Below are positions 24,195 through 34,400 of a DNA stretch of 38,194 nucleotides, in pieces. Numbering within the stretch: the first letter of the stretch is position 1; each line of letters opens with the position of its first letter. The translations under genes were made by a program, and so were the position numbers. The stretch comes from an uncultured Oleiphilus sp. (GTDB lineage Bacteria; Pseudomonadota; Gammaproteobacteria; Pseudomonadales; Oleiphilaceae). The stretch lies in the NCBI GenBank assembly GCA_913020245.1, contig CAJWAD010000025.1:1-38194 (forward strand), written 5' to 3'. A model generated the notes under the pieces. The model was not told the origin of the DNA. It did not search any database and saw only the letters and a list, made by a program, of their open reading frames with translations.

Positions 24195-25172
24195 ATGAAA
24201 CTACAGCAGCTGCGTTATATCTGGGAAGTCGCACACCATGATTTAAATGTCTCAGCGACGGCACAAATTCTTTATACCTCACAGCCTGGGATTAGTAAAC
24301 AAATCCGCTTATTAGAGGACGAGCTTGGTGTTGAGGTGTTTTCGCGAAGTGGCAAACACCTTACTCGTATTACGCCGGCAGGTGAACAAATCTTGCAGGT
24401 AGCGGGTGATATTTTGTCGCAGGTCGAGAGCATCAAAAAGATAGCGCAAGAGTTTAACAGTGAACAACGCGGTGATCTCTCTATTGCGACCACTCATACG
24501 CAAGCGCGTTATGTGTTGCCTCCCGTTATTAACCGCTTTATGGAATTTTACCCTGAGGTATCGTTGCATATGCACCAAGGTACCCCGGCACAAATCTCTG
24601 ATATGGCAGCAGACGGTACCGTTGATTTTGCGATCGCGACAGAGGCGATTAGTTCGCATCAAGACCTGATAATGATGCCTTGTTATTCGTGGAACCGAGT
24701 TGTAATCGTGCCCGAGGGGCATGAGTTATTGAACGAAAAGTATCTGACCTTAGAAAAACTCGCCGAATACCCCCTTGTTACCTATATCAAAGGGTTTACA
24801 GGTAGGTCAAAACTTGATGAGGCGTTTGAAAAGCATCGCTTGCGTCCCGATATCGTGTTTACTGCGTCAGATTCAGATGTCATCAAAACCTACGTGAAAA
24901 TGGGTTTGGGTGTCGGTATTGTTGCGTCTATGGCATACGATAGAGAGAAAGATTACGGTTTGGTTGGGCTTGCAGCAGATGAGCTATTTGAGCCAAGTAT
25001 TACAAATATTGGGTTGCGTAAAAATGCGTTTATGCGTGGTTTTATGTATGACTTCATTGCACGTTTTGCACCTCATCTTACGAAAGAAGTGATCGATGAG
25101 GCGTTTTATATGCATGTTCATCGCGAAGATGTATCTAGTCTCTTCAACGATATGACGCTACCATCTTATTGA
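24195..25172 (+). CDS. cysB: LysR-type sulfur regulator CysB
   Basis: CysB is a tetrameric LysR-type activator of sulfate uptake and cysteine biosynthesis that responds to N-acetylserine or O-acetylserine. The N-terminal winged helix-turn-helix begins MKLQQLRYIWEVAHHDLNVS and includes TSQPGISKQIRLLEDELGVE, close to known CysB proteins. The effector domain carries ATTHTQARYVLP and YPLVTYIKGFTGRS, typical of CysB/Cbl. The 325-residue length agrees. The nearby cysH gene fits. The paralogue Cbl would look similar; CysB is favoured by the single copy and the cysH/thrH context. The upstream region holds a palindrome cluster consistent with autoregulation. Confidence 0.92.
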   Translation: MKLQQLRYIWEVAHHDLNVSATAQILYTSQPGISKQIRLLEDELGVEVFSRSGKHLTRITPAGEQILQVAGDILSQVESIKKIAQEFNSEQRGDLSIATTHTQARYVLPPVINRFMEFYPEVSLHMHQGTPAQISDMAADGTVDFAIATEAISSHQDLIMMPCYSWNRVVIVPEGHELLNEKYLTLEKLAEYPLVTYIKGFTGRSKLDEAFEKHRLRPDIVFTASDSDVIKTYVKMGLGVGIVASMAYDREKDYGLVGLAADELFEPSITNIGLRKNAFMRGFMYDFIARFAPHLTKEVIDEAFYMHVHREDVSSLFNDMTLPSY

Positions 25173-25250
25173 ACACATCGCCCAGTATTGAGGTTTGCTG
25201 AGCGACTAGTATTTGACTTGACATTAAATCTGATCGAAACCTGGTCTAGG

Positions 25251-27569
25251 TCAGGATCGGGTAAACTGTGAAACCGCTTCTTGAAGCTGGTCCGACAGGG
25301 TCTCTACTTGTTTACCCGCTCGGTGAATATCGTCAGCGGCTTGCGCTGATTCTCGAGAAATTGATTCAGCACTCTCAATATTTTCTCTTATTTCTTTTAC
25401 TAAGCAGCTTTGTTCCTCTGTCATGCTGGCAACCTGAAGATTGATATGCATGATGTCATCACCAGCCGATACAACTTTGGTAAGGGCTTTGCCGGCATCT
25501 GCTGATAAATTTGCCCCCTCAATTGCTCTTGCCGAGCTCGACCCCATGCTAGTCACTGCCATGCTCGTCGCCTGTGAAAGTGTATTTATTGTTTCGTAGA
25601 TTTGATGTGTTTCGGACTGAATTTTGTAAGACAGGCTGCGAACTTCGTCTGCTACAACGGCGAAGCCTCTGCCATGTGCGCCCGCCCGAGCCGCCTCGAT
25701 TGCGGCATTTAAGGCTAAAAGGTTGGTTTGATCTGAAATAGAGTTGATAACTGCCAGCACTTCGGAAACACTTTGCACATCTGTTTCGAGGGTGCTGAGC
25801 GTATTGGCGGTCGCTTGTACTTCTTTTTCTACTGTTTGTATTGCTTCTATTGCCGCTTTGGTTGTTTGCCTACTTTGCTGCGCTTTATCGTTTGCTTGGG
25901 AGGCGGCTTCAGAGGCATGCGCCGCATGACGTGCATTTTCCTCAACGCTTAATGTAATTTGTTTGATAGAGTTGTCGATGTCTGCCATTTGTTGGCTATG
26001 GTCTTGTGCATGGCGTTTACCCTGCTCAGATAAGGCACTTAGTTGATTGCTTTCGCCATGCAGTGCCGTTGCTGTATTAATCACATTAGTGACAACCTCC
26101 TCAATTTTGCTCACAAAGCGATTAAAGCCGCGTGCGAGGCGGGCTAATTCATCATTTCCATTATCGTCGAGACGGCTGCTTAGGCTAGCTTCACCTTTAG
26201 ACAGCTGATGCATGTTTTCAGCAATTGCCAGAATAGGGCGGAAGATGACGCGTGCAAGGATTAGCGAAGTAATAAGCGCAATCACTAAAATAACCAGTGT
26301 TAAAATTGCTAATGCAATTTTTAAGTCTGTCGTCATCTCATCGAGACCAGCAAAAGCCTCGTCAGCTCTTTGCTTGCTTATAATGGACCAGTCAAATCCT
26401 TCAACCGTTATCGGTGAGTAGGCGACCAACATCTTTTCGCTACCAATAGGAACAGCACTGAAACCACGCTCGTTGGATTGACTAAGAACGGCGATTCCTG
26501 GCTCCTCGATTTGCAAGCCAATGCCATTGCCTCGATATGCGATAGCAGACAGTGCCTCTGTTGTGAGTGTTTTAGAGGCTTCGAGCTTAGTTAGGTAGGC
26601 TTCAAAATCTTCGAGCCCTAATCTATCTGAACTCCGATAGGTGGCATCCGACCCAAGTAAATACGCTTCGCCTGAGTTTCCTAATCCAACACTCTTCCAG
26701 CCTTCATCGTCGGTCATGATCGCATCAATGGTATCTATAGGGAATTGCACAACCATTACGCCCCGTACCCGTTTAAATTTTATGAAAGGCGTTGCAATAA
26801 AGCCTGCAGGCTCATCTAGTTGTGGTGCGTATGCATTTAAATCGTCAAACGCCAAGTCGCCTGCTTGAATAGTCAATGCTTTTTTAAAAACTCTGGCTAA
26901 GCCCGAATCTGAAAAAGGTCCTTCATTAAGGGAGGTACCGAGTTCAAAGCCCTTGTTTAACGAGTAATACACGCGTCCATCTGGACCAATTAGGTATATA
27001 TCTTCAAAACCAAGTTTTTCTGCATAGTCTACAAAACTGCGATGGTAGCCGGCATGAGGAGAGCTGTAGGATGAAAATTCATTTGTTGCACTTTCCATTG
27101 CGCGTCTGTTTGCCTGGTCGGTATTTGCGTAAAGATAATGGTAGAGAAGTAATTCCGCATTTTCGTCTAAACCCTTATAGAACGAGTCTAGCGAGACGTC
27201 TTTGCCCGTCGTTTTTTGATACGGCAAAAGGTGTTCGTCTTTGATAAATTTTTTGAGCTGCTTCTGCTCTTGCTCATTTAATCTGGAAGACTGTTTGATA
27301 GCATCAAATGTAGAAAAAAAATGAAAATTTGCGGATGCTATATTCTGATCGTTAGCCATTAATTGCACTTGCTTGCGCAGGCCATTTAAATAAGATTCGA
27401 TTTGACGCTTTTTCAGTTGCAGAATTGTTTCAAGTTTATCCTGCGTTAAGGAAGAAATTGTGTTTTCAGCTGCACCTGCTGTAATTGCGTTCGAAATAAA
27501 GGCAACTGATAACAGGCTTATGAGCACGAGCGAGGACAAGCCAAGTATCAACTTATTCTGAATTTTCAT
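25251..27569 (-). CDS. Methyl-accepting chemotaxis protein with double-Cache-type sensor
   Basis: This 772-residue transmembrane chemoreceptor has a first membrane helix at about 7-28, a periplasmic region to about 415 that resembles a dCache sensor, a second helix at about 417-439, and HAMP at about 440-492. The long helical signalling domain has its hairpin tip [20 protein letters not shown] at about 610-629, which contacts CheA/CheW. Within the sensor, [12 protein letters not shown] and [14 protein letters not shown] are the paired strand motifs of Cache subdomains. The C terminus ends FTRS, without the NWETF-type CheR tether. A near-consensus sigma-28 promoter lies 49 bases upstream, tying it to the flagellar regulon. 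The ligand is unknown. Confidence 0.94.
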   Translation of the reverse strand: MKIQNKLILGLSSLVLISLLSVAFISNAITAGAAENTISSLTQDKLETILQLKKRQIESYLNGLRKQVQLMANDQNIASANFHFFSTFDAIKQSSRLNEQEQKQLKKFIKDEHLLPYQKTTGKDVSLDSFYKGLDENAELLLYHYLYANTDQANRRAMESATNEFSSYSSPHAGYHRSFVDYAEKLGFEDIYLIGPDGRVYYSLNKGFELGTSLNEGPFSDSGLARVFKKALTIQAGDLAFDDLNAYAPQLDEPAGFIATPFIKFKRVRGVMVVQFPIDTIDAIMTDDEGWKSVGLGNSGEAYLLGSDATYRSSDRLGLEDFEAYLTKLEASKTLTTEALSAIAYRGNGIGLQIEEPGIAVLSQSNERGFSAVPIGSEKMLVAYSPITVEGFDWSIISKQRADEAFAGLDEMTTDLKIALAILTLVILVIALITSLILARVIFRPILAIAENMHQLSKGEASLSSRLDDNGNDELARLARGFNRFVSKIEEVVTNVINTATALHGESNQLSALSEQGKRHAQDHSQQMADIDNSIKQITLSVEENARHAAHASEAASQANDKAQQSRQTTKAAIEAIQTVEKEVQATANTLSTLETDVQSVSEVLAVINSISDQTNLLALNAAIEAARAGAHGRGFAVVADEVRSLSYKIQSETHQIYETINTLSQATSMAVTSMGSSSARAIEGANLSADAGKALTKVVSAGDDIMHINLQVASMTEEQSCLVKEIRENIESAESISRESAQAADDIHRAGKQVETLSDQLQEAVSQFTRS

Positions 27570-27617
27570 AATAAGCCTTCGTTAATTTAATTATTTGACC
27601 GAAATAGTATAGAAGTA

Positions 27618-27644
27618 TTATCGGGCGCCCGCTTTGAAACTTTA
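27618..27644 (-). promoter_or_regulatory. Sigma-28 (FliA) promoter of the chemoreceptor gene
   Basis: On the minus strand the -35 is TAAAGTTT (bases 27644-27637) and the -10 is CCCGATAA (27625-27618), separated by 11 bases. The FliA consensus is TAAAGTTT-N11-GCCGATAA, so 15 of 16 positions match with the exact spacing. It lies 49 bases upstream of the MCP start codon. The spacer and -10 also contain a perfect 10-bp GC palindrome, CGGGCGCCCG at 27622-27631. Confidence 0.9.
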
Positions 27645-27782
27645 AAGAATATAAAGTTAAAAGCGGATGATGCGTGCGCACCATACAACTGGCCATCATG
27701 AGCATGCGAGCAGTATAGAAGAATAGGAGTTGATCGGTTGCTTTGCGCAGTCCTTTCGATGAAGAAGAAGTTTAAGAGGTAA

Positions 27783-28526
27783 TTATTTGCTGATGTGTAA
27801 GCCGCATTCTTTTTGCGTTTCTTCTTCCCACCACCATCGACCTTCGCGTTCGTGTTGGTTGGGAAGGACTGAGCGGGTGCAAGGTTCACAGCCAATACTT
27901 ATATAACCTCGATTGTGGAGTTTATTGACTGGCGTTTCAGAGATTCGCAGGTAGTCCCATACTTCTTTTGACGACCAGTTAGCGAGCGGATTAAACTTAA
28001 TGAGTTTACGCGTATCATTTGAATTATTGTGATCGATTTCGATTACGTTTACGGAAGAGCGCGTGCTGGGGCTTTGGTCTTTGCGTTGCCCGGATACCCA
28101 AGCATTAAGTTGTTTAAGTTTTCGTTTAAGCGGTTCAACTTTGCGTACGCTGCAGCATTCCTTGTGGCCATCCTCGTAAAAACTGAACAGGCCTTTTTGT
28201 TTTACGAACTGCTCAAGTTTTTCCGCGTTTGGGCTCATTAGCTCAATATCGATTTTAAAATGCTGTCGAACGGTATCGATAAATTGATAGGTTTCAGGAT
28301 GTAAACGCCCCGTATCAAGAGAAAAAACTTGCAGATTGTTTGTTAACCGGTGAGCGAGTTCAATCAGTGCGACATCCTCGGCGCCGCTAAACGAAATCGC
28401 AATATGATCAAAATGATCAAAAGCAAACTTTAGTATTTGTCTTGGCGATTGCGTTTTTAACTCTGCGTTTAAAGCTTGAATTGCTTCGTCTGTTATCGAA
28501 GCTGAATTGTTAAAGTCGAGGCTCAT
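27783..28526 (-). CDS. cysH: Thioredoxin-dependent adenylyl-sulfate (APS) reductase
   Basis: CysH reduces activated sulfate to sulfite in assimilation. This 247-residue protein has the PP-loop motif ([14 protein letters not shown], about 44-57) and the catalytic cysteine in the terminal ECGLH motif (C241). It also carries C124-C125 and C213-xx-C216, the four ligands of the 4Fe-4S cluster that marks bacterial APS reductases and is absent from the E. coli PAPS enzyme. It therefore most likely uses APS directly, without an APS kinase step. An AGGAAA ribosome site precedes the start. It is divergent from thrH and lies downstream of cysB on the other strand, an arrangement also known in Pseudomonas. 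Confidence 0.95.
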   Translation of the reverse strand: MSLDFNNSASITDEAIQALNAELKTQSPRQILKFAFDHFDHIAISFSGAEDVALIELAHRLTNNLQVFSLDTGRLHPETYQFIDTVRQHFKIDIELMSPNAEKLEQFVKQKGLFSFYEDGHKECCSVRKVEPLKRKLKQLNAWVSGQRKDQSPSTRSSVNVIEIDHNNSNDTRKLIKFNPLANWSSKEVWDYLRISETPVNKLHNRGYISIGCEPCTRSVLPNQHEREGRWWWEEETQKECGLHISK

Positions 28527-28664
28527 CTGGCCGTTTTCCTGAAACCGATTATTAGAGCGGCGATTTTAAAGCAGATTTATCAATATGCAAGAACTGTCTA
28601 TTTAGATAGAATGGCCGCCGAATTCGAGCTATCGCAGAAAATGTATCAATCATAGGAGCAAAAT

Positions 28665-29279
28665 ATGGAATTAATCTGTCTTGATTTAGAAGGGGTTTTG
28701 ATTCCAGAGATCTGGATTGCCTTTGCCGAAAAAACGGGTATTGAGGCACTGAAAGCGACGACGCGTGATATTCCTGATTACGATATTTTGATGCAACAGC
28801 GCCTGCGTATTCTTGATGAACATGGCTATGGCCTCAAAGAAATACAAGCGGTGATTGATACGCTCGATCCCCTGCCTGGCGCCATGGAATTTGTTGAGTG
28901 GATAAATCAGCGCTTCCAATTAATAATTTTATCAGACACGTTTTACGAGTTCGGTATGCCGTTTATGGCGAAATTAGGATTCCCCACTTTGTTTTGTCAT
29001 AAGCTAGAGGTGAACGAGACCGGTAAAATTACAAATTACTTATTGCGCCAGAAGGATCCAAAACGGCAGTCGGTGCGCGCATTTCAGCTACTCAATTACC
29101 GCGTTATTGCAGCGGGGGATTCCTACAATGATACGACTATGCTAAAACAAGCAGAGGCAGGTATTTTGTTTAAATCACCACAGAATGTTATCGATGAGTT
29201 TCCTCAATTCCCGGCCGTACATACCTATGACGATCTTAAGCAAGAAATTCTCAAAGTAAGTTCAACGCACGCAAGTTAA
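28665..29279 (+). CDS. thrH: Phosphoserine phosphatase / homoserine phosphotransferase ThrH
   Basis: ThrH is a HAD-superfamily enzyme that hydrolyses phosphoserine and can pass the phosphate to homoserine, joining serine and threonine synthesis. At 204 residues it is about as long as the Pseudomonas enzyme. HAD motif I is the variant LDLEGVLIPEIW with nucleophile D7 and E9 in place of the second Asp; motif II is ILSDTFYEFGMP; motifs III and IV are represented by the lysine in RQKDPKRQ and by AAGDSYNDTTML. GGAG precedes the ATG. Its neighbour cysH uses serine-derived cysteine metabolism, which fits the grouping. Confidence 0.93.
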   Translation: MELICLDLEGVLIPEIWIAFAEKTGIEALKATTRDIPDYDILMQQRLRILDEHGYGLKEIQAVIDTLDPLPGAMEFVEWINQRFQLIILSDTFYEFGMPFMAKLGFPTLFCHKLEVNETGKITNYLLRQKDPKRQSVRAFQLLNYRVIAAGDSYNDTTMLKQAEAGILFKSPQNVIDEFPQFPAVHTYDDLKQEILKVSSTHAS

Positions 29280-29307
29280 ACTTAAAAAGAGCTGATGGAA
29301 AACGATA

Positions 29308-30204
29308 ATGGCTGAAACACGACAGCAAGGCGAACGCATTCAAAAAGTGCTGGCACAGGCGGGCTTGGGTTCACGTAGAGAAATTGAGCGTTGGGTCGCC
29401 CAGGGCAGAGTGAGCATTAACGGTGATGTCGTGGGTTTGGGTGCACATATTATTCCCTCTGACATTGTGCGAGTAGATGGCAAGCAAGTGCGCCTGGAAA
29501 GCGCATTAGATCAAGACTACCGCGTTATCGTGTATAGCAAGCCAGAAGGGGTAATTTGCTCTCGGTCAGATCCAGAAGGGCGTAAAACGGTTTTTGAGAA
29601 TTTACCCAAATTGAAAGGTCAGCGCTGGATTTCCGTTGGTCGCTTAGATATTAATACTAGCGGATTACTGATTTTAACGACCGATGGTGAGTTGGCTAAT
29701 CGTTTGATGCATCCTTCATATGAGGTTGACCGAGAATATGCAGTGCGTATTCGGGGTAGTGTTGATGATGGCATGATAGAGCGCCTCAAAACAGGCGTAT
29801 TACTTGACGATGGGCTTGCAAAATTTACCGATATTCAAGCATCGGGCGGGGATGCGACTAATCATTGGTTTCACGTTGTTTTGATGGAAGGCAAGAATCG
29901 AGAGGTACGGCGACTTTGGGAATCGCAAGGCGCGCAGGTTAGCCGCTTAAAGCGGGTGCGTTATGGCTGCATTTTCTTACCAAGTCGTTTAAAAGTGGGT
30001 GCTTGGGAAGAGCTAAACAACAAAGAGATTAATGAGTTGCGTGCCTTAGTGGGTTTATCGGCCATTCGTCTAAAAAAACGTGATCCTAAAGTAAATAAAG
30101 ATGATGTTCGCCGTCAGCGTCGTGCTTATAACACCAATCGCACTGCTTCGTCGCGGTCCGCGGCACGCACTCCGTCAAAGGGTCCTTCCCAAAAAGGCCG
30201 TTAG
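29308..30204 (+). CDS. rluB: Ribosomal large-subunit pseudouridine synthase RluB
   Basis: RluB makes pseudouridine 2605 in 23S rRNA. An S4 RNA-binding domain occupies about residues 8-62 (KVLAQAGLGSRREIERWV), followed by the RsuA-type catalytic domain with the nucleophile D114 in SVGRLDINTSGLLILTTDGE. GKNREVRRLWESQG is the C-terminal family signature. A basic Arg/Lys/Ser/Thr tail from about 265 to 298 extends beyond the fold, as in many RluB proteins, and may bind rRNA. RluE and RluF are related, but the S4 domain and tail point to RluB. Its stop is one base away from the stop of the convergent diguanylate cyclase gene. Confidence 0.9.
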   Translation: MAETRQQGERIQKVLAQAGLGSRREIERWVAQGRVSINGDVVGLGAHIIPSDIVRVDGKQVRLESALDQDYRVIVYSKPEGVICSRSDPEGRKTVFENLPKLKGQRWISVGRLDINTSGLLILTTDGELANRLMHPSYEVDREYAVRIRGSVDDGMIERLKTGVLLDDGLAKFTDIQASGGDATNHWFHVVLMEGKNREVRRLWESQGAQVSRLKRVRYGCIFLPSRLKVGAWEELNNKEINELRALVGLSAIRLKKRDPKVNKDDVRRQRRAYNTNRTASSRSAARTPSKGPSQKGR

Positions 30205-30205
30205 T

Positions 30206-31168
30206 TTATATACCCATTTTAACTTGCGTTTTTACCGGTGCCTCGGTTTGAGCGCGCGCGAGGGAGCTGCAGTTTCGCCCTGAATTCTTTGATCGATATA
30301 GAGCCTGGTCTGCGCGCGTCATAAGTTGGTCAAGCGTATCGCCAGCGTTAAAGCAGGCAACGCCGATACTCACCGTGTATTTAATGCGCGCAGCTTCATG
30401 CAAAACCTCACTGTGCATAATATGTTTGCGTATACGCTCTGCAGCAGCCAAGCTTTGCTTACAATCACTTTCATCTAAGATAATTAGAAATTCTTCGCCG
30501 CCATATCGAAAACACAAGTCACTTTGGCGGCATTGTTTTTTTAAGAGTGTTGCGAGGTCTTTAATGACTGTGTCACCGCAAGGGTGACCGTAGCTATCAT
30601 TAATCGCTTTAAAATGATCGATATCTATCATCATGATTGATAGTGGGTATTTATGACGAAGTGCGCGTTCGGTTTCGCGATGCAAGCTCGATTGAAGCGC
30701 ACGTCGGTTACCGCAGCCGGTTAGTTCGTCCTTCATCGCTGACGATAAGGCTTGTTGATAGAGGATGGCATTACGCACAGGGAACACCAAAGTGCTGGCT
30801 AAATATTCAATAATAGAGAGTTCTTCTTCTGCGAAGCGTTGCCGGCGAGATAGCTTCATGCTTCCAAGGCGCATCGTGTCCATTGCCAAATTGAAATGGC
30901 AGCTATGCGCACCGCTTACGCCGCCAACAATTGTGCTTTCTCCATCGGTATGTTCGTAACAAAATTGCGAAAAATCAACGATCTCTTTCAGCTCTGTTGC
31001 GAACATCGAAACGATTTCAGTAATATCAAGACTTGTTTGTAATCGACGCGTAAGGCGCGAAATTACATCATCATTGTCTTTTATCTGAAGATTGAGATCA
31101 TTATATGTCGATACGATTTTTGCATGACGAAAATCAATTGTATTGCCGCTTTTATCTCGTGAATCCAT
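30206..31168 (-). CDS. GGDEF diguanylate cyclase with N-terminal GAF-like domain
   Basis: This 320-residue soluble protein makes cyclic di-GMP. The GGDEF domain begins at about 145 (MKDELTGCGNRRAL). It has IDIDHFKAINDSYGHPCGD for metal and base binding and the active loop RYGGEEFLIIL (GGEEF at 223-227). RQSD at 214-217 stands five residues before it, so the product-inhibition I-site is intact. Residues about 30-140 look like a GAF-type sensor. There is no membrane helix or signal peptide. AGAGG precedes the start. The input signal is unknown; the gene stands alone, back to back with smc. Confidence 0.93.
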   Translation of the reverse strand: MDSRDKSGNTIDFRHAKIVSTYNDLNLQIKDNDDVISRLTRRLQTSLDITEIVSMFATELKEIVDFSQFCYEHTDGESTIVGGVSGAHSCHFNLAMDTMRLGSMKLSRRQRFAEEELSIIEYLASTLVFPVRNAILYQQALSSAMKDELTGCGNRRALQSSLHRETERALRHKYPLSIMMIDIDHFKAINDSYGHPCGDTVIKDLATLLKKQCRQSDLCFRYGGEEFLIILDESDCKQSLAAAERIRKHIMHSEVLHEAARIKYTVSIGVACFNAGDTLDQLMTRADQALYRSKNSGRNCSSLARAQTEAPVKTQVKMGI

Positions 31169-31488
31169 TGTTAACCTCTGGTTTTCGTCGTTGTCATTTA
31201 CACAAATGGTATAACTTGAGGCTGTTTATGCGATTTTTAAGCCATTTAAAAAAATGCCATAAAAATCATAGAGTAAAGATTATTTTTAGTTATGTTTTGT
31301 TTCGTTAGTCAAAAAAATGGCGTTACCTCTGTAGATAAAAGACTTTTATTTGCCTGAGTTTTGTCTTTTGGTGGAGCCACAGCGAATTATGTCGCACCGT
31401 TTAGCAATCTATTTGGTTGCAAATTAGCGATATTTGGCTTTGAATGACGTCTCGAACTAATTTTCAAACTTGTTAAATAACAACACGC
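31169..31488. other. AT-rich divergent intergenic region between the cyclase and smc
   Basis: These 320 bases carry no credible gene. They should hold the promoters for the leftward cyclase gene and the rightward smc-zipA-ligA genes, but I could not pick a convincing -35/-10 pair for either. One inverted repeat is visible: AAAAGAC (31337-31343) with GTCTTTT (31363-31369). Homopolymer A and T runs are frequent. Confidence 0.5.
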
Positions 31489-34400
31489 ATGCGCCTTAAA
31501 TCGATCAAATTAGTTGGGTTTAAATCTTTTGTTGAGCCAACGACCGTGACCTTCCCAAGCAATATGACATCGATTGTTGGCCCAAACGGCTGTGGTAAAT
31601 CAAACATTATTGATGCGGTGCGCTGGGTGATGGGTGAAAGCTCGGCTAAGCATTTGCGTGGCGAGGCGATGACGGATGTTATTTTTAATGGGGCAACAAA
31701 CAGGCAGCCCGTTGGACAGGCCACTATTGAACTTCTCTTCGAAAATACAGGTGGCGTGATAAGCGGGGAATATTCAGGTTACGCTGAAATCTCGATCAAG
31801 CGTAAGGTTACTCGTGAGGGCGTTTCCCAATACTATTTAAACGGTTCGAAATGTCGCCGGCGTGATGTGACTGACATTTTTCTGGGCACCGGAATGGGGC
31901 CTAGGAGTTACGCGATCATTGAACAAGGAATGATTTCTCGGTTAATTGAGTCTAAGCCTGAGGAGCTGCGCGTTTATCTTGAGGAGGCTGCGGGTATTTC
32001 TAAATACAAAGAGCGGCGCAGAGACACAGAAAACCGAATGCGTCGAACGCAAGAAAATTTAGATCGCCTTAATGATATTCGAGAAGAATTGGGAAAGCAG
32101 TTAGCGCATCTGAAGCGTCAGGCAAATGCGGCGGAAAGATTTTCCAAGTATAAAAAAGAGCAGCGCGGGGGCAAAGCCAAATTAAATGCGAGGTTCTGGG
32201 AGGCGTTAGAACAGAAACGTCTTACTATCAAAAATTCAGTTGTAACCTGCGAAACGCTTATTGAGACAATCGTTGTGAATAAGAATGCTCAGGAAGCAAA
32301 AGCCGGAGCGTGTCGGACTGAGTTAGAGAGCATGCAATCATCATATGGTCAGCGGCAGGCCAATTATTATAAATCGGGTGCAGAGATCGCGAAGTTAGAA
32401 CAACAGTTGAGTTTTGAGCGTAAGCGTTTGAACAAACGTGATGAAGAGCTGAATCGTTTGCATGATGAGGTAGTGCTGCATGAAGAGCGTCTAGCGGGGC
32501 AGTTTAAGGACTTAGAGGCCGCTGTCTCTGAATCTGATGAGCTGGGGCCAATATTGAGTGAGCTATCTTCGTCCCGAGAGCTAGGTCGCAAAGAACTTGA
32601 AGAGATTGAGATTTCGCATGCAGAGCAAGTATCTGAGTGGGATTCGTTTCAGGAGGCGTTAGGCCAAGCGCAACGGGATGCTGAACGAGGAGAATCTCAG
32701 GTCATGCAGTTACAGCAATCGATACGGCGGCTCAATGAGCGTTTAGCTCGTTTTCAAGATGAGCGCCAAGGCTTAGTGGCTGAGCAAGCGCATTATGATG
32801 TTGAAATGGTAAGTGAAGAGCTTGATGCACTTAAACGTTTGCTGGATGAAAAGCAGGCAGCACTAGATACTAAAACGGCATCGTATGAGTCGAGTAAAGA
32901 GGTCATGCGTTTGGCGCAAAGCAAACACCAGCGCGCTGTAAAAGCATCCGACGAAAATAGCGCGGTGTTAGCTGGCTTAAAAGCGATGCAGGAGAGCATG
33001 CGCGTTCAAACAACCGGAAAAATTCAAGATACGTTTGAATCCTTAGGCTTGGAAGCGCAAGGGTTATTGGTTGATGATATTCAGGTCAAATTAGGATGGG
33101 AAACGGCCGTTGAGGCTGCGCTGAGCCAACAACTAAACCGAATAAAAGTAAACGGTTTTGAGGGCTTAGCGAATGCTAAAGAAACAGCGTTTGAAGGTTT
33201 AAACGTGTTTGACGCGAAAGCCGCTGATACGTCAGTAGCCAGCGCGTCTGCTATGCCTGGCACCTTAGCTGAAAAAGTGAAAGGTTCGGCGGTATTAAAT
33301 CGACTATTAAACCAATTTAAACCTATTGAAAGCGCAGTTGATGCGATCAGTTTGAGGCGAGAGTTGCCGGCGGGTCTCACTTATATTACGCCATTGGGTG
33401 TTTGCATTGGGTCTGACTGGTTACAAACCCCTGATTCTAGCGCTCAAGCATCGTTGGGGTTTCTCGCGCGCCGCAATCAGATTGATGAGTTAGAGCATGA
33501 GTGGCAGTTGTTAGAGGATGCGAAAGGCCTGGCTGATGATGCCGTCAAAAAAGCCAATGCGGCATCAGAGGCGTTAAGAGCATCCGTTGATTGTGCGCAG
33601 GGAGATTTTCGTGAGGCTGAGCTCGCATTTAATAAAAAAAGTATTGAAGTGAGTGCCCAAAAAGCGAAGGTTGAGCAGTTTGCATTGCGCGTTTCACGAA
33701 ATCGAGAGGATATTACTGAGGTTAACGAATCCATGAGCTTAGAGCAGGCAGAGCTCGAGCTGCTGCAAGAGGCTTGGCAAGAAGCATTATTGAAAGTAGA
33801 TGAGCGGACTTGCCTCAAAGCGGAATTATTAACTGCGCGTGAGTCAATGAAGGATCGCATTGCCAATGCGCGAGTTCGAGATCAGAATTTACAAGCGCAG
33901 GTGCATGCGAAAAATATTGAAAAAGAGAAGGTTGATAATAGGGTTCGCATGCTGAAATATTCTGTTCAAACGACGGAAGAAGCGACGTATCGTTTGAGCG
34001 AGAGTAGGCAAACTTTGTTAAGTGAAGATGCAGACCAAGGCTTGCTTGAAGAGTTAAGTTTGCAGTTACAAATCTTGTTAGAGACGCATCAAATTGACGA
34101 AGAAGAGCTTGAAAAAGTGCGGCTGGCTCTCGATAGTTTGCTGGCCCAATTACGTGAGTTTGATTCTGTGCGCAGTCAACAAGAGGTAAAATTATCAGAG
34201 ACACGCTCTGAGCTTGAATCTTTGCGTATGGAATATCAGGCGGTCGAGCTGCAGCAGCATCAGTATGTGCGAGAAGTTGAAGAAAATCACACGGATATCA
34301 TCGAGGTGCTAAGTGAATTAGGTAGTGAGGAGACGGTAGAAGCTCTGACTGAGGAGCTCTCATTATTAGCCGATAGAATTCAACGCTTAGGGCCAATAAA

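Noticed and set aside
32367-34204. Several long minus-strand reading frames inside smc
   Set aside because: They are antisense shadows of a complete, well-conserved SMC coding sequence and encode low-complexity Ser/Ala-rich peptides.
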